Source: Alphaproteobacteria bacterium (GTDB taxonomy: Bacteria; Pseudomonadota; Alphaproteobacteria; SHVZ01). From it: 32,407 nucleotides of DNA. Location of the stretch: NCBI GenBank assembly GCA_016869375.1, contig VGEH01000043.1, positions 1 to 32,407 on the forward strand, written 5' to 3'. A model generated the notes under the pieces. That model did no database searches, was not told the origin of the DNA, and saw nothing but the letters and a program-made list of their open reading frames with translations. A program made the translations under genes and the position numbers. Shown here one piece after another: positions 16,370 through 24,964 of this stretch (position 1 is its first letter; every line of letters starts with the position of its first letter).

Positions 16370-16900
16370 ATGACGACGACCGTGACGCTCGAGGTCGCGG
16401 CGCCGACGAAGGAGCCGGTGCTGGCGAACCTCATCCAGCTCTACACCCACGACTTCTCGGATTTCTGGGCCCGCACGCCCAGAGGCGATATCGGCGAGGA
16501 CGGACGGTTCGCGCCCTATCCCTATCTGCCCTCGTACTGGACGGACGAGACCCGCGTGCCGCTGCTGCTCCGAGTCGATGGACACATTGCCGGCTTCGCG
16601 CTGCTCAACCGCCACGGCCACCTCCGTGACGATCTCGATCGCAACATGGCGGAGTTCTTCGTGCTCCGGAAATACCGGCGCGGCGGCATCGGCACCGCGG
16701 CGATGGACACGATCTATCGCCGCTATCCCGGCGTGTGGGAGACCGCCGTCGTGCGCAAGAACGTCCAGGCGCTGGCCTTCTGGCGCCGGGTCATCCGCGC
16801 GCACCCGCTCGTCAGCGATGTGGAGGAGGCGGATCTCAGCACCGAGGCCTGGAACGGACCGGTGCTGCGGTATCGGGTCCGCAGCCTGTCCTCGGCTTGA
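16370..16900 (+). CDS. GNAT-family N-acetyltransferase
   Basis: The 176-residue product has the GNAT core: LLRVDGHIAGFALLNRH (strands beta2-beta4), AEFFVLRKYRRGGIGTAAMD (motif A with the acetyl-CoA-binding R-x-x-G-x-G/A loop) and NVQALAFWRRVIR (motif B). It also has an N-terminal LIQLYTHDFSDFW. The substrate is unknown. It starts with ATG 16370 with GGAG 5 nt before it, 2 bp after the DUF2165 stop, and is followed by asnB after 33 bp. Confidence 0.85.
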   Translation: MTTTVTLEVAAPTKEPVLANLIQLYTHDFSDFWARTPRGDIGEDGRFAPYPYLPSYWTDETRVPLLLRVDGHIAGFALLNRHGHLRDDLDRNMAEFFVLRKYRRGGIGTAAMDTIYRRYPGVWETAVVRKNVQALAFWRRVIRAHPLVSDVEEADLSTEAWNGPVLRYRVRSLSSA

Positions 16901-16933
16901 CCAACCCGAACGCTCTCTCCACTTTCCGCCTGC

Positions 16934-18826
16934 ATGTGCGGCATCGTCGGACTTCTCGATCGTCGCGGCGCTCCCTCGGAAGCGCTGACGGCGCGTGTGC
17001 GCGCGATGATGGATGCCATTCGCCATCGCGGGCCGGACGATGACGGCGACTGGGTCGATGGAGAGACAGGCGTCGCGCTGGGGTTCAGGCGGCTGGCGAT
17101 CATCGATCTTTCGCCGGGCGGCCATCAGCCGATGGTGTCCGCCGATGGGCGCTTCGTCGTCGTCTACAATGGCGAGATCTATAACTACCGCGAGCTCAAG
17201 GACGAGCTGTCCCAGCTCGGCCATCGCTTCCAGTCCACATCCGATACCGAGGTGATGCTGGCGGCTATCGGCCAGTGGGGGCCGAAGGCGGCGCTGCAGC
17301 GGCTGACCGGCATGTTCGCGATCGCGCTGTGGGATCGCGAGACGCGTACGCTGACCCTGGCGCGCGACCGCATGGGCGAGAAGCCGCTCTACTACGCCTG
17401 GGCGAACGGGCTCCTGCTGTTCGGCTCGGAGCTGAAGGGGCTGCGCGCGCATCCCGACTGCCCGCGCGACCTCGACTTCGCCGCGCTCTCGCATTTCTTC
17501 CGCCGCGCCTATGTACCGGCGCCGCACACGATCTATGCCGGCGTGCGGAAGCTGCCGCCGGGGCACCTGCTGACGCTGGCACCAGACGCCGAGCCGGCGA
17601 TCGAACCCTATTGGAGCCTGGCCGAGATCGCCGCACGGCCGCGGGCGAGCTTCAGTGAGGACGAGTTCGTCGAGCGCCTCGACACGCTGCTCAGGGATGC
17701 TGTCCGGCGCACGACGATCTCCGACCGGCCCTTCGGCGTGCTGCTTTCGGGCGGCATCGACTCCTCCTCGGTCGCCGCGCTGATGCAGGCGACATCGACC
17801 GCTAAGGTCAAGAGCTTCACCATCGGCTTCGGCGAAGCCTCGCACGACGAGTCCGCGCATGCGGAAGCGGTGGCGCGGCATCTCGGCACCGATCACCTGA
17901 CCTTGCGTGCGACGCCGGAGGAGGCGCTGGCGCTGGTGCCCGACATGGCCTCGATCTACGACGAGCCCTTCGCGGATTCGTCCCAGATCCCGACTTACAT
18001 GGTCAGCCGGCTGGCGCGCGAGCATGTCGTCGTCGTGCTCTCCGGCGATGGCGGCGACGAGGTCTTCGCCGGCTACAACCGCCATGTCGCGATGGCGCAG
18101 CTCGCTCCCATGCTCGAGTTGCCGCGGAGCGTGCGCGGCTTCGCGGCGTCGCTCACCGGCGCCGTCCCGCGAGCCTTCTGGGACAATGCGGCGTCCTTCC
18201 TGCCGGAGTCGGTCCGTCCGCGCGAGATGGCGGACAAGATGCAGAAGCTCACCCAGGCGCTTGCGGCCGAGGACGCGAACGAGGTGCATGAGCGCCTGCT
18301 GACGCAATGGCAGGTGCCGCCGGTGGCCTCGCCGCTGCCGCCGCCGGCAGCGCCGGGCGCGGCGCTTGCCGATCCGCTCGAGCGCATGCAGCTCCGGGAC
18401 TCGCTCGACTATCTCCCCGACGACATCCTCGCCAAGGTCGACCGCGCCAGCATGGCCGTCGCGCTCGAAGCCCGTGCCCCGCTGCTCGACCACCGCGTCG
18501 TCGAGCTCGCGTGGTCGCTGCCGCGCGCCATGCGCGTGCGCGGCGGGCAGGGGAAGTGGGCACTGCGTCGCGTTCTGGAACGCTACGTGCCGCGCACGTT
18601 GACCGAGCGTCCGAAGACGGGCTTCGCATTGCCTTTGGCGGAGTGGTTGCGCGGGCCGCTGCGGGACTGGGCGGAGTCTCTTCTGGCGCGGGAGACTTTG
18701 CATCCCGCGCTCGATCCGGATCCCATTCGCGCGGCATGGGAGGATCATCTTTCCGGCAATCAGAATCACCAACATCGGCTTTGGTGCGTGCTGATGTTCC
18801 AGGCGTGGGCGAAGAGATGGGGATGA
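16934..18826 (+). CDS. asnB: Glutamine-dependent asparagine synthase-like amidotransferase
   Basis: At 630 residues it has the full AsnB architecture. C2 is the N-terminal nucleophile of the glutaminase domain (MCGIVGLLDRRG), with RHRGPD and VYNGEIYNYREL forming the glutamine site. The synthetase domain carries the ATP pyrophosphatase loop LLSGGIDSSSV (271-280) and LSGDGGDEVFAGY further on. The reaction would be ATP-dependent transfer of ammonia to an acid. Because it lies next to glycosyltransferases, it may amidate a sugar acid of a surface polysaccharide rather than make free asparagine; that is inference. It lies downstream of a GNAT gene and is followed after 8 bp by a hairpin-rich repeat. 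Confidence 0.93.
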   Translation: MCGIVGLLDRRGAPSEALTARVRAMMDAIRHRGPDDDGDWVDGETGVALGFRRLAIIDLSPGGHQPMVSADGRFVVVYNGEIYNYRELKDELSQLGHRFQSTSDTEVMLAAIGQWGPKAALQRLTGMFAIALWDRETRTLTLARDRMGEKPLYYAWANGLLLFGSELKGLRAHPDCPRDLDFAALSHFFRRAYVPAPHTIYAGVRKLPPGHLLTLAPDAEPAIEPYWSLAEIAARPRASFSEDEFVERLDTLLRDAVRRTTISDRPFGVLLSGGIDSSSVAALMQATSTAKVKSFTIGFGEASHDESAHAEAVARHLGTDHLTLRATPEEALALVPDMASIYDEPFADSSQIPTYMVSRLAREHVVVVLSGDGGDEVFAGYNRHVAMAQLAPMLELPRSVRGFAASLTGAVPRAFWDNAASFLPESVRPREMADKMQKLTQALAAEDANEVHERLLTQWQVPPVASPLPPPAAPGAALADPLERMQLRDSLDYLPDDILAKVDRASMAVALEARAPLLDHRVVELAWSLPRAMRVRGGQGKWALRRVLERYVPRTLTERPKTGFALPLAEWLRGPLRDWAESLLARETLHPALDPDPIRAAWEDHLSGNQNHQHRLWCVLMFQAWAKRWG

Positions 18827-18834
18827 CCGTGCAC

Positions 18835-18966
18835 GACCACGGTCTCCGCGCTTTGTGGCGAAATGCTCCCGCTACGATGCTTCGCATCGAGCTGCCGCAT
18901 TTCGCCGCGCGGGGAAGTCTTTCGAACCCCGAGCGGCTTACGCCACCAAGCGAGGGTCCGTAGATC
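18835..18966 (+). repeat. Hairpin-rich intergenic repeat, copy A
   Basis: This 132-bp element fills the gap between asnB and the next gene. The ends are imperfect inverted repeats (GACCACGG outward, CGCTTTGTGGCG inward on the left, matching the complement of CGCCACCAAGCG on the right). Inside is a 50-nt nested hairpin: GGCGAAATGC (18857-18866) pairs with GCATTTCGCC (18897-18906), enclosing CGATGC/GCATCG. The same hairpin, on the other strand, is in copy C at 31119-31168. The right end provides GCGAGGG before the GTG start at 18967. Confidence 0.85.
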
Positions 18967-20118
18967 GTGACCCGAACTCTCCTCTTCACCCTCGCCCAAG
19001 GTCCGTTTTTCCTCACCCATCGCCTGACCCTCGCGCGTGCTGCGCGAGAGGCCGGATACACCGTGGTCGTCGCCGCGCCGCCCGGCGAACACGCGTCGGC
19101 CATCGAGCGCGAGGGCTTTCGTTTCGTGCCCATTCGCCTTCGCCGGGGCCTGCGCAATCCACTCGTCGACATCGCCGCGATACTCGATCTCGTCGGCCTC
19201 TACCGGCGCGAGCGGCCGGATATCGTCCATCACCTGTCGCTGAAGCCCGTGGTGTTCGGGACCATCGCGGCGCGGCTCGCGCGTGTGCCGTTGATCGTCA
19301 ACGCGCTGACAGGCCTGGGTCTCCTCTACAGCGATGCTGCCGGAGCGAGCGGACTCCTGCGTGCGCCGGTGACAGCGGCGTTGCGTCTCCTCTCGGTGAG
19401 CCCGCGGGTCTGGACCCTGGTGCAGAATGCCGACGATCGGGCGGCGTTGCGGGATGCCGGCGTCGGCACCGAAGAACGCACCACGCTGATCCGTGGGTCC
19501 GGCGTCGACATCAGGCGTTTCGCGCCGCAATCCGAAGCCTCCGGTCCGCCGGTCGCGGCGATGGTCTCGCGCCTGGTCGGCCTCAAGGGCGTGCCCGACC
19601 TCGTCGAGGCGGCGCGCCTCCTGAAGAAGCGCAACGTTCCGATCCGCGTCGCGCTGGTGGGCTCGACCGACCCCGAGAACCCCACGGCGCTGACCGAAAG
19701 CGAGATTCGTGCCTGGGTCCGCGAAGGCGTCGTCGAATGGTGGGGGCAGCGCAGCGACATTCCCCAGGTCTGGGCGGAGGCCGCGATCGCGGTGCAGCCC
19801 TCGCGCGGCGGCGAAGGCGTGCCGAAGAGCCTGCTGGAAGCGGCGGCTTGCGCGCGACCGCTGGTGACCACCGATGTGCCCGGCTGCCGCGAACTGGTCG
19901 CCGACGGCGTCAACGGGCTCGTCGTGCCGCCGATCAATCCGACGGCGCTGGCCGATGCACTTGAACGTCTCGCGCGCGATCCCGATCTCCGGCGCCGCCT
20001 CGGCCGAGAAGCGCGCGCCACGGTCGAGACCCATCACACCGATATCGCCGTCGCCGCGGCGACGCTCGACCTCTATCGCCGCGCGCTGGCCGCCGAGCAC
20101 TCGCAAAGCGATCTCTAA
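18967..20118 (+). CDS. Glycosyltransferase family 4 protein
   Basis: The 383-residue protein has the two-domain GT-B layout of family GT4. The N-terminal acceptor half starts TRTLLFTLAQGPFFLTHR and has PDIVHHLSLKPVVFGTIAAR. The C-terminal donor half includes AAMVSRLVGLKGVPDLVEAA and the E-x7-E region EGVPKSLLEAAACARPLVTT with VPGCRELV. This is a retaining transferase in surface glycan or lipid-carrier assembly; donor and acceptor unknown. It starts with GTG at 18967, with its ribosome-binding site inside the repeat before it. Its stop overlaps the stop of the convergent RES toxin gene by four bases. Confidence 0.9.
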   Translation: MTRTLLFTLAQGPFFLTHRLTLARAAREAGYTVVVAAPPGEHASAIEREGFRFVPIRLRRGLRNPLVDIAAILDLVGLYRRERPDIVHHLSLKPVVFGTIAARLARVPLIVNALTGLGLLYSDAAGASGLLRAPVTAALRLLSVSPRVWTLVQNADDRAALRDAGVGTEERTTLIRGSGVDIRRFAPQSEASGPPVAAMVSRLVGLKGVPDLVEAARLLKKRNVPIRVALVGSTDPENPTALTESEIRAWVREGVVEWWGQRSDIPQVWAEAAIAVQPSRGGEGVPKSLLEAAACARPLVTTDVPGCRELVADGVNGLVVPPINPTALADALERLARDPDLRRRLGREARATVETHHTDIAVAAATLDLYRRALAAEHSQSDL

Positions 20119-20792
20119 CCGACGACGATATCGTTCTCGTCTATCAGCCGTCTGAGCTCCGAGGGATAGCTCAATAGCGGACGCACCCTCAAGACGCCGA
20201 GGTTGCGCGGGCCCTCGGGATATACGCTGCGATCATAGAGCGCGATATTGCGCGCGCCGGTAAATCGGGATCGGTAGACAATGCCTTGGATGTGCTGCGG
20301 ATGCCGCCAGAAGGCGAGCGACCATTGCTGCGAAAGGGCGTGGTCGCTCCATCCGGTGACGTCGGTTGGGATGCTCATTCTTGCATGCTGCGCATGAAAC
20401 AGATCGAGGACCGGCATCTGCGATACCACTTTGATCTCGGCGACGCTGTATTCGGCAAGCTCTTGCCTGGAGATTGGTAGCGGTTCGATCCTTCTGTCCT
20501 TCCTGTCGCGAACGAAGACTTCCGAGAAGCAGGTCTTCAGGTTCTCCGCCAGGTAGATGACCCTGAATTGATCCTCCGGTGGGGGATTGCGGGGATCGGA
20601 AAAGCGCGACCTCGCCTCCTTGCTGCCAAAGCCCAACGGGTTGGGATGTCTCGCCTTGTAGAGCCGGAACCAGCGCCATCCCCCGGTCATTGGATAGAGC
20701 GACAGTTCCACCCGGTCAAAGTCCGACGGCGGCATCGTGCGTCGCGCACGGCCGGCGTCGTCGTCACCACCCTGTCCGACGCTCCCCCCCAA
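20115..20792 (-). CDS. RES-domain toxin (NAD-degrading type)
   Basis: The domain named for conserved Arg, Glu and Ser is recognisable: WFRLYKARH (Arg), FRVIYLAENLKTCFSEVF (Tyr80 and Glu91) and GIVYRSRF (Ser175), with NIALYDR following. RES toxins such as MbcT and Res deplete NAD by phosphorolysis or hydrolysis; they are neutralised by an upstream-encoded Xre/MbcA/ParS-type protein, as found here. The TTG at 20792 has a usable TAAGG site before it; an ATG at 20735 is an alternative start, with a poor site. It lies downstream of its antitoxin gene by 71 bp. The module interrupts the polysaccharide genes. Confidence 0.85.
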   Translation of the reverse strand: MGGSVGQGGDDDAGRARRTMPPSDFDRVELSLYPMTGGWRWFRLYKARHPNPLGFGSKEARSRFSDPRNPPPEDQFRVIYLAENLKTCFSEVFVRDRKDRRIEPLPISRQELAEYSVAEIKVVSQMPVLDLFHAQHARMSIPTDVTGWSDHALSQQWSLAFWRHPQHIQGIVYRSRFTGARNIALYDRSVYPEGPRNLGVLRVRPLLSYPSELRRLIDENDIVVG

Positions 20793-20863
20793 GACCGGCC
20801 TTACCTTCTGCGCGACGGCCCGTTGTTGGGGGCTATGCTAGGTGGGAATTCTTCCCCGCGCCA

Positions 20864-21553
20864 TCACGCGAAGTTGGGCTCCGCGATGGTTGCGATCACC
20901 GTTGCGACATCGGGGTCCCCGGAGCGCAGGACCTCGAGGCCGTTTCGGCCGCCGAATGCTCCGTGGCTTCGTGTTAGGAACCTGTAGACCCTGAGGCTGT
21001 CGTCGCCAAGGGCGGCGGTCAACTGGGGCAATCCGTTGAGCGGCCGCCCGTCGCTCGAAAGCTGCCAGCGAGGGTACTTCGTTCCTCGCTTCACGCCACT
21101 CATCGCAAGAAGCTCTCCCTTCAGGCCTTTCTGCCGCACGGCTTCGCCGGAAAGGCCGATGAGCGCGCCGAACGCGTCGGCGGGCAGCATGTCCGGATCG
21201 TCGAGGATCTCCGCGATCGTTGGCTCGTGCTCCGCTGCGAGCCGGTCGAGCATCGCCTGGGCCTGGTCGACTCGGCGCTGAGTGATGAGCTTGATGACGA
21301 ACTCTCTCAGCTCCCCAGCATCCGAAAACAGCTCGGCCCCTAGAGCAGCTGGTATTAGGACGGTCAGGCCATCGACTGGATCGATAGTGACTTCGGGGGG
21401 ATCGTCTTCCCTAAGGCTCGGATCGACCCTTAATACGCACCTTTCCGGGCCGTGGCTGGCACCATACTCCGCGACCTCGCTGTCAAGGGCGGGCCCTGAC
21501 GATGTCGTCCTGTTCTGACGGAAGCGCGGGCTGCGCCGCGGCTGAGAGGTCAT
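20864..21553 (-). CDS. Antitoxin of the RES toxin (Xre/MbcA/ParS-type C-terminus, long N-terminus)
   Basis: The 229-residue protein ends with the toxin-binding pattern of this class: KYPRWQLSSDGRPLNG, ALGDDSLRVYRFLTRSHGAFGGRN and LEVLRSGD. A likely DNA-binding helical region precedes it (ALIGLSGEAVRQKGLKGELLA). The N-terminal 100 residues, with a segment VTIDPVDGLTVLIPAALG, are not part of any domain I recognise and make it longer than usual Xre-type antitoxins. ATG 21553 is preceded by GGTGA, which lies in an arm of an inverted repeat. It is the first gene of the pair; the product should repress the operon and block the toxin. Confidence 0.75.
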   Translation of the reverse strand: MTSQPRRSPRFRQNRTTSSGPALDSEVAEYGASHGPERCVLRVDPSLREDDPPEVTIDPVDGLTVLIPAALGAELFSDAGELREFVIKLITQRRVDQAQAMLDRLAAEHEPTIAEILDDPDMLPADAFGALIGLSGEAVRQKGLKGELLAMSGVKRGTKYPRWQLSSDGRPLNGLPQLTAALGDDSLRVYRFLTRSHGAFGGRNGLEVLRSGDPDVATVIATIAEPNFA

Positions 21554-21560
21554 GATTGCT

Positions 21561-21595
21561 CACCCAGGCACTTGTCGGGCCGCTCATCCTGGGTG
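21561..21595 (-). promoter_or_regulatory. Inverted repeat covering the antitoxin ribosome-binding site
   Basis: CACCCAGG (21561-21568) and CCTGGGTG (21588-21595) are perfect 8-bp complements around 19 bp, starting 7 bp before the antitoxin ATG. On the transcript, the 3' arm contains the GGGTGA ribosome-binding site. It could be an operator or a translational switch; the sequence does not decide which. Confidence 0.55.
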
Positions 21596-21689
21596 GGGGC
21601 TCAGGTCTTGCGACGGGGCCGTATAGATGGGACGATTCGGCTGGTTCGTCAAGCTGGACAATTTCTGCCGATTCGGCATGTTCACCAAG

Positions 21690-22781
21690 TCAGAAACGTT
21701 CGGCAGGACAACGTCGGACCGAGTCGCATATCTCCATGAAAAGCTTAAGAAGTTCCGGCGCGATCACGTCGACCGAGTAGTTGCGCTCGACCTCGCGCCG
21801 TCCGGCGGCGCCCATCTTGCGGCGAAGCTCGGCATCGGTGACAAGCTTGAGCAGCCCGTCCCACCATTCCTGCTTGTTGCTGGCGAGGAAGCCGGCGCCG
21901 GATTCCTTCACCAGCTTGATGTTGACGCCGACCGGGGATGCTACGACCGGACGCGCCTGCGCCATGTACTGGATCAGCTTGTAGCCGCACTTGCCGCGTT
22001 CGAAGGGCTCGTCGGGGATCGGCATGATGCCGATGTCGAGCTTCGCGATGTCGCTTGCCTCCGATTCCTCGCGCCATTCCAGACGCTCGGCCGGAAGTCC
22101 GGCAAGCACGGCCTCACCGGCACCGATCAGCACCACCTTGGCAGCGCCGCTCTCGGCGAAGGAGGTGAGCGCCGGCCGAACCTCCTCGAGGTACTGAGCC
22201 GTCATCGGCGTGCCGATCCAGCCGATCACCGGCGGTCCGTCATTGGCCGGTGCCGGAGCACGGTAGCGGGCGAGGTCGACGACGGTCGGCAGCACGACGA
22301 CGCGCCGGGCGCCGGCCTCGCGCGCGCGGTCGGCGAGGTAGTCGTTGCCGGCGACGACGACCGATGCCGCTTCCATCACGCGGTCGATCTTGTTGGCCAG
22401 CAATCCCCGGATCAGCGGGCTCGGATGCTGGTCGTAGCGATGGAAAACGGCATCGTCGTAGTCGACGATGATCGGCGGGCCGCCGCGCAGCAGCCACGAC
22501 TCGAAGGAGGCCGGCATCCAGGGCAGCGCCTCCTTCTCCATCCAGACGAGGTCGTAATGCCCGCGCGTGCGGATCACGCCGAGGCGGTTGGCATAGGCCG
22601 CGAGCACGGCGGTGGTCTTGCGCTTGCCCTCGCTGTAGAGCGCGGTCAGGTAGTCGTCGTCGAACAGCGGCGCCGACACGACCTCGTGCCCCGCCGCTTC
22701 GAGGCGCGGCAGGAATTGCTCGAAGCGGACGCGGCTGCTAGCGCCCAGCCGGCCGTAGCGCGCGAGCAGAAGTATCCGCAT
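21690..22781 (-). CDS. Glycosyltransferase (GT4-like, GT-B fold)
   Basis: The 363-residue protein starts MRILLLARYGRLGASSRVRF, a common beginning of GT4-like enzymes, and has a donor-domain GYKLIQYMAQARPVVASPVG segment with the E-x-x-K/R context FERGKCGYK, plus PVIGWIGTP starting the second Rossmann half. The N-terminal domain includes PPIIVDYDDAVFHRY. It is probably a glycosyltransferase of the surface polysaccharide; the sugar is unknown. It overlaps the upstream GT2 gene by 44 bp, indicating coupled expression. The downstream neighbour, 136 bp away, is the antitoxin gene. Confidence 0.88.
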   Translation of the reverse strand: MRILLLARYGRLGASSRVRFEQFLPRLEAAGHEVVSAPLFDDDYLTALYSEGKRKTTAVLAAYANRLGVIRTRGHYDLVWMEKEALPWMPASFESWLLRGGPPIIVDYDDAVFHRYDQHPSPLIRGLLANKIDRVMEAASVVVAGNDYLADRAREAGARRVVVLPTVVDLARYRAPAPANDGPPVIGWIGTPMTAQYLEEVRPALTSFAESGAAKVVLIGAGEAVLAGLPAERLEWREESEASDIAKLDIGIMPIPDEPFERGKCGYKLIQYMAQARPVVASPVGVNIKLVKESGAGFLASNKQEWWDGLLKLVTDAELRRKMGAAGRREVERNYSVDVIAPELLKLFMEICDSVRRCPAERF

Positions 22782-23736
22782 GGTGCCGAAGGGTCCAGGC
22801 GAGCGAGAGAACGAAGGGAAGGTCGCGGATCAGCAGCCAGTAGGCGCGGACCGTCTCGCCGCCGGTGGTCGGCGAATTGCCGAAGGCGGCGTAGACGAGG
22901 CGCGTGACCGGTTCGACGAACAGCGTGCCGAGCAGCAGCATCACCGTGACCGCCGGATGGAAATGCTTGAAGGCGTAGAGGATGCGGCTGCGCAGGCTGT
23001 AGAACAGGCGCGCCGCCTTGACCTGGCGCGAGACGCCGCCGATGCGATGGAAGGCCGAGACCTCGGCGAAGAAGTACGAAAGCCAGCCGTGCTTGCGCGC
23101 GCGATAGGCGAGGTCGACGTCCTCCAGATAGACGAAGAAGCGCTCGTCCCAGCCGCCGAGCTCTTCCAGCACCTGGCGGCGCATCAGGAAGAAGGCGCCC
23201 ATGACCTGGTCGACGATGCGGCTCGTGCGGTGATCGAAATCGACCATGAAGTGGTGCGGGAAGCTCGTCGGCGCCACATGGTTCAGGCCCGTCATGTGCG
23301 CGATGATGTGGCGGGGCCGAAGGAAGTTGGCGCAGCTTCGGTTGATCTCGCCATCGTCGTCGATGAGCTGTACGCCGAGGATGCCGATGGACTTGTTCTC
23401 GGGCGATTCGAGAAAACGGATCGGCCGGGCCAGCGAGTTGGCGTAGAGCGCCGCGTCGGGGTTGAGATAGAGCACGTAGTCGGCGCTCGAGCCTTTCGTG
23501 CCGGCGTTGCAGGCAGCGGCGAAGCCGGCATTCAGTCCGAGCTCGATCACGGTCAGCGGCAGGTCCAGGCCGCGCGCGCCGGCGAGCGAATTGTCGACCG
23601 AGCCGTTGTCGACGACGACGACGCGCGCAAGCTGGAAGCCCGTGCGGTCGATCGGGACGATCGACTCCAGGCAGCGACGAAGCTGCGGGCCGGAATTCCA
23701 GTTGACGATGATGATGTCGAGGCGAGGCAAGGCCAT
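22738..23736 (-). CDS. Glycosyltransferase family 2, rhamnosyltransferase-like (WbbL type)
   Basis: The 332-residue protein has a GT-A nucleotide-binding fold: LDIIIVNWNSGPQLRRCLES at the N-terminus, VVVVDNGSVDNS, then LGLNAGFAAACNAG, the YLNPDAAL metal-site region, and FFVYLEDVDLAYRARKHGW, an ED acidic motif typical of WbbL-type dTDP-Rha transferases. The hydrophobic C-terminal part (about 255-310) may bind the membrane. The rml operon in the same window would supply dTDP-L-rhamnose. It starts 7 bp after the flippase stop and its end overlaps the next glycosyltransferase gene by 44 bp. The rhamnosyl specificity is inferred from pattern and context. Confidence 0.88.
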   Translation of the reverse strand: MALPRLDIIIVNWNSGPQLRRCLESIVPIDRTGFQLARVVVVDNGSVDNSLAGARGLDLPLTVIELGLNAGFAAACNAGTKGSSADYVLYLNPDAALYANSLARPIRFLESPENKSIGILGVQLIDDDGEINRSCANFLRPRHIIAHMTGLNHVAPTSFPHHFMVDFDHRTSRIVDQVMGAFFLMRRQVLEELGGWDERFFVYLEDVDLAYRARKHGWLSYFFAEVSAFHRIGGVSRQVKAARLFYSLRSRILYAFKHFHPAVTVMLLLGTLFVEPVTRLVYAAFGNSPTTGGETVRAYWLLIRDLPFVLSLAWTLRHHADTSARALRPAGR

Positions 23737-23743
23737 CGGGCTC

Positions 23744-24964
23744 CTAACGATCCGCTCGAAGCATTAGCAGATCGCGGCTCTGCCAGGCCATGACGAGCGC
23801 GACCAGCCACTGTGTCGCGGCGTAGGCGGCGGCGGCGCCGAGAACGCCGGCCCCAGGCACCAGGAGGGCGAGCAGCGCCACGAAGAAGCCGAGGCTCAGC
23901 GACTCGGCCCGACCGATCGCCAGCGGCCGGCCGTCGGCCTTCAGCGCCAGCATGAAGACCTCGCGACTCGCGTGCGGCACGATGCCGAGCAGAAGCAGGC
24001 GGACGAGGTCGGCGGCCGGCGCGAAGGCGTCGCCGAAGAGAAGCCGGATAACGATCTCGGCCAGCACGAAGAGAAGAAGCGCGGCAAGCGCGACGCCGCC
24101 GAGGACGAGGCCGAGCGTGCGGCGCACCGCGACGGCCTTGGCCGGCCGATCAGGGCTGGCGAGCACGCGCGGGAACATCGCCTGCGAGACGGATTGCGCG
24201 AGCTGGAGCAATCCCAGGATCAACGTCATCGCTGCGGCGTAGAGGCCGAGCGCCGATGAGTCGAGCAGGAGCGCGATCGCGATCTGGTCGACGCGCCCCC
24301 CGAGGACCTGGATGACGAAGCCGACATGAAGGCGAAGCCCGAGCGCGACGAGCGGACGAGCCGTCTCGCCGTCCGGCACGTCGAGCGGAAAGCCGCCGGC
24401 GCGCGCGATGCGAATCCCGGCAGCCAGCATCGCCACGGCATGCGAGAGGATGAAGGCGAGCGCGAAGCCGATGATCCCGGCGCCGAAGCGCCATGCGATG
24501 AGCGTGCCGGCGAGATAGGCGATCGCCTGCACCGTGCGCAGAACGACCCAGGCGCGCTGGTCGAGGCGGCCGCGCAGCGTGTCGAGGAAGAGCGTCGAGA
24601 GCATCGTCGCCGGCACCAGCCAGAGGCAGAGGCGCCCTGCCGCCTTCACTTCTTCGGGCCGGAGCGCGAGGGTTTCGGGGGCCAGCCAAAGTCCGGCGAT
24701 CGCGGCGGCGAGAACTGCAAGGGCCAGCGTCAGCCAGAGCGCGGTCGCGAACAGGCGCCTTGGTTCGCCGTTCTTCGACGCGGTCATGACCAGCAACGCC
24801 TCGTTCAGCGACAGCGAGGCGATCTGCGCGGCCAGCATCGGCCAGAGCACCACGAGCTGGAGATCGCCGCGGCCCTCCGGCAGGAGGGTGCGGGCGATGA
24901 TCATGGCGGTCGTGAGATTCGCGGCCTGGGTTATCGCGGTGCCCGTCAACGCACCAAGTATCAC
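23744..24964 (-). CDS. Wzx-like oligosaccharide flippase
   Basis: This 406-residue polytopic protein has about 10-12 hydrophobic helices and the polysaccharide-transport family pattern: GTAITQAANLTTAMIIARTL, PEGRGDLQLVVLWPML, and later LGLYAAAMTLILGLLQLAQS with SQAMFPRVLAS. It would move lipid-linked glycan units across the inner membrane. It starts with GTG at 24964; the only ribosome-binding site is GAGGG in the repeat immediately upstream (copy B), so the N-terminus may be shorter than in relatives because the repeat replaced the original start. The next gene (GT2) follows after 7 bp. Confidence 0.85.
   Translation of the reverse strand: MILGALTGTAITQAANLTTAMIIARTLLPEGRGDLQLVVLWPMLAAQIASLSLNEALLVMTASKNGEPRRLFATALWLTLALAVLAAAIAGLWLAPETLALRPEEVKAAGRLCLWLVPATMLSTLFLDTLRGRLDQRAWVVLRTVQAIAYLAGTLIAWRFGAGIIGFALAFILSHAVAMLAAGIRIARAGGFPLDVPDGETARPLVALGLRLHVGFVIQVLGGRVDQIAIALLLDSSALGLYAAAMTLILGLLQLAQSVSQAMFPRVLASPDRPAKAVAVRRTLGLVLGGVALAALLLFVLAEIVIRLLFGDAFAPAADLVRLLLLGIVPHASREVFMLALKADGRPLAIGRAESLSLGFFVALLALLVPGAGVLGAAAAYAATQWLVALVMAWQSRDLLMLRADR

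Noticed and set aside
16079..18775. 898-residue open frame on the minus strand opposite asnB
   Set aside because: It lies antisense to the clear asnB and GNAT genes, is Arg/His-rich with no known domain, and is an artefact of GC-rich codon use.
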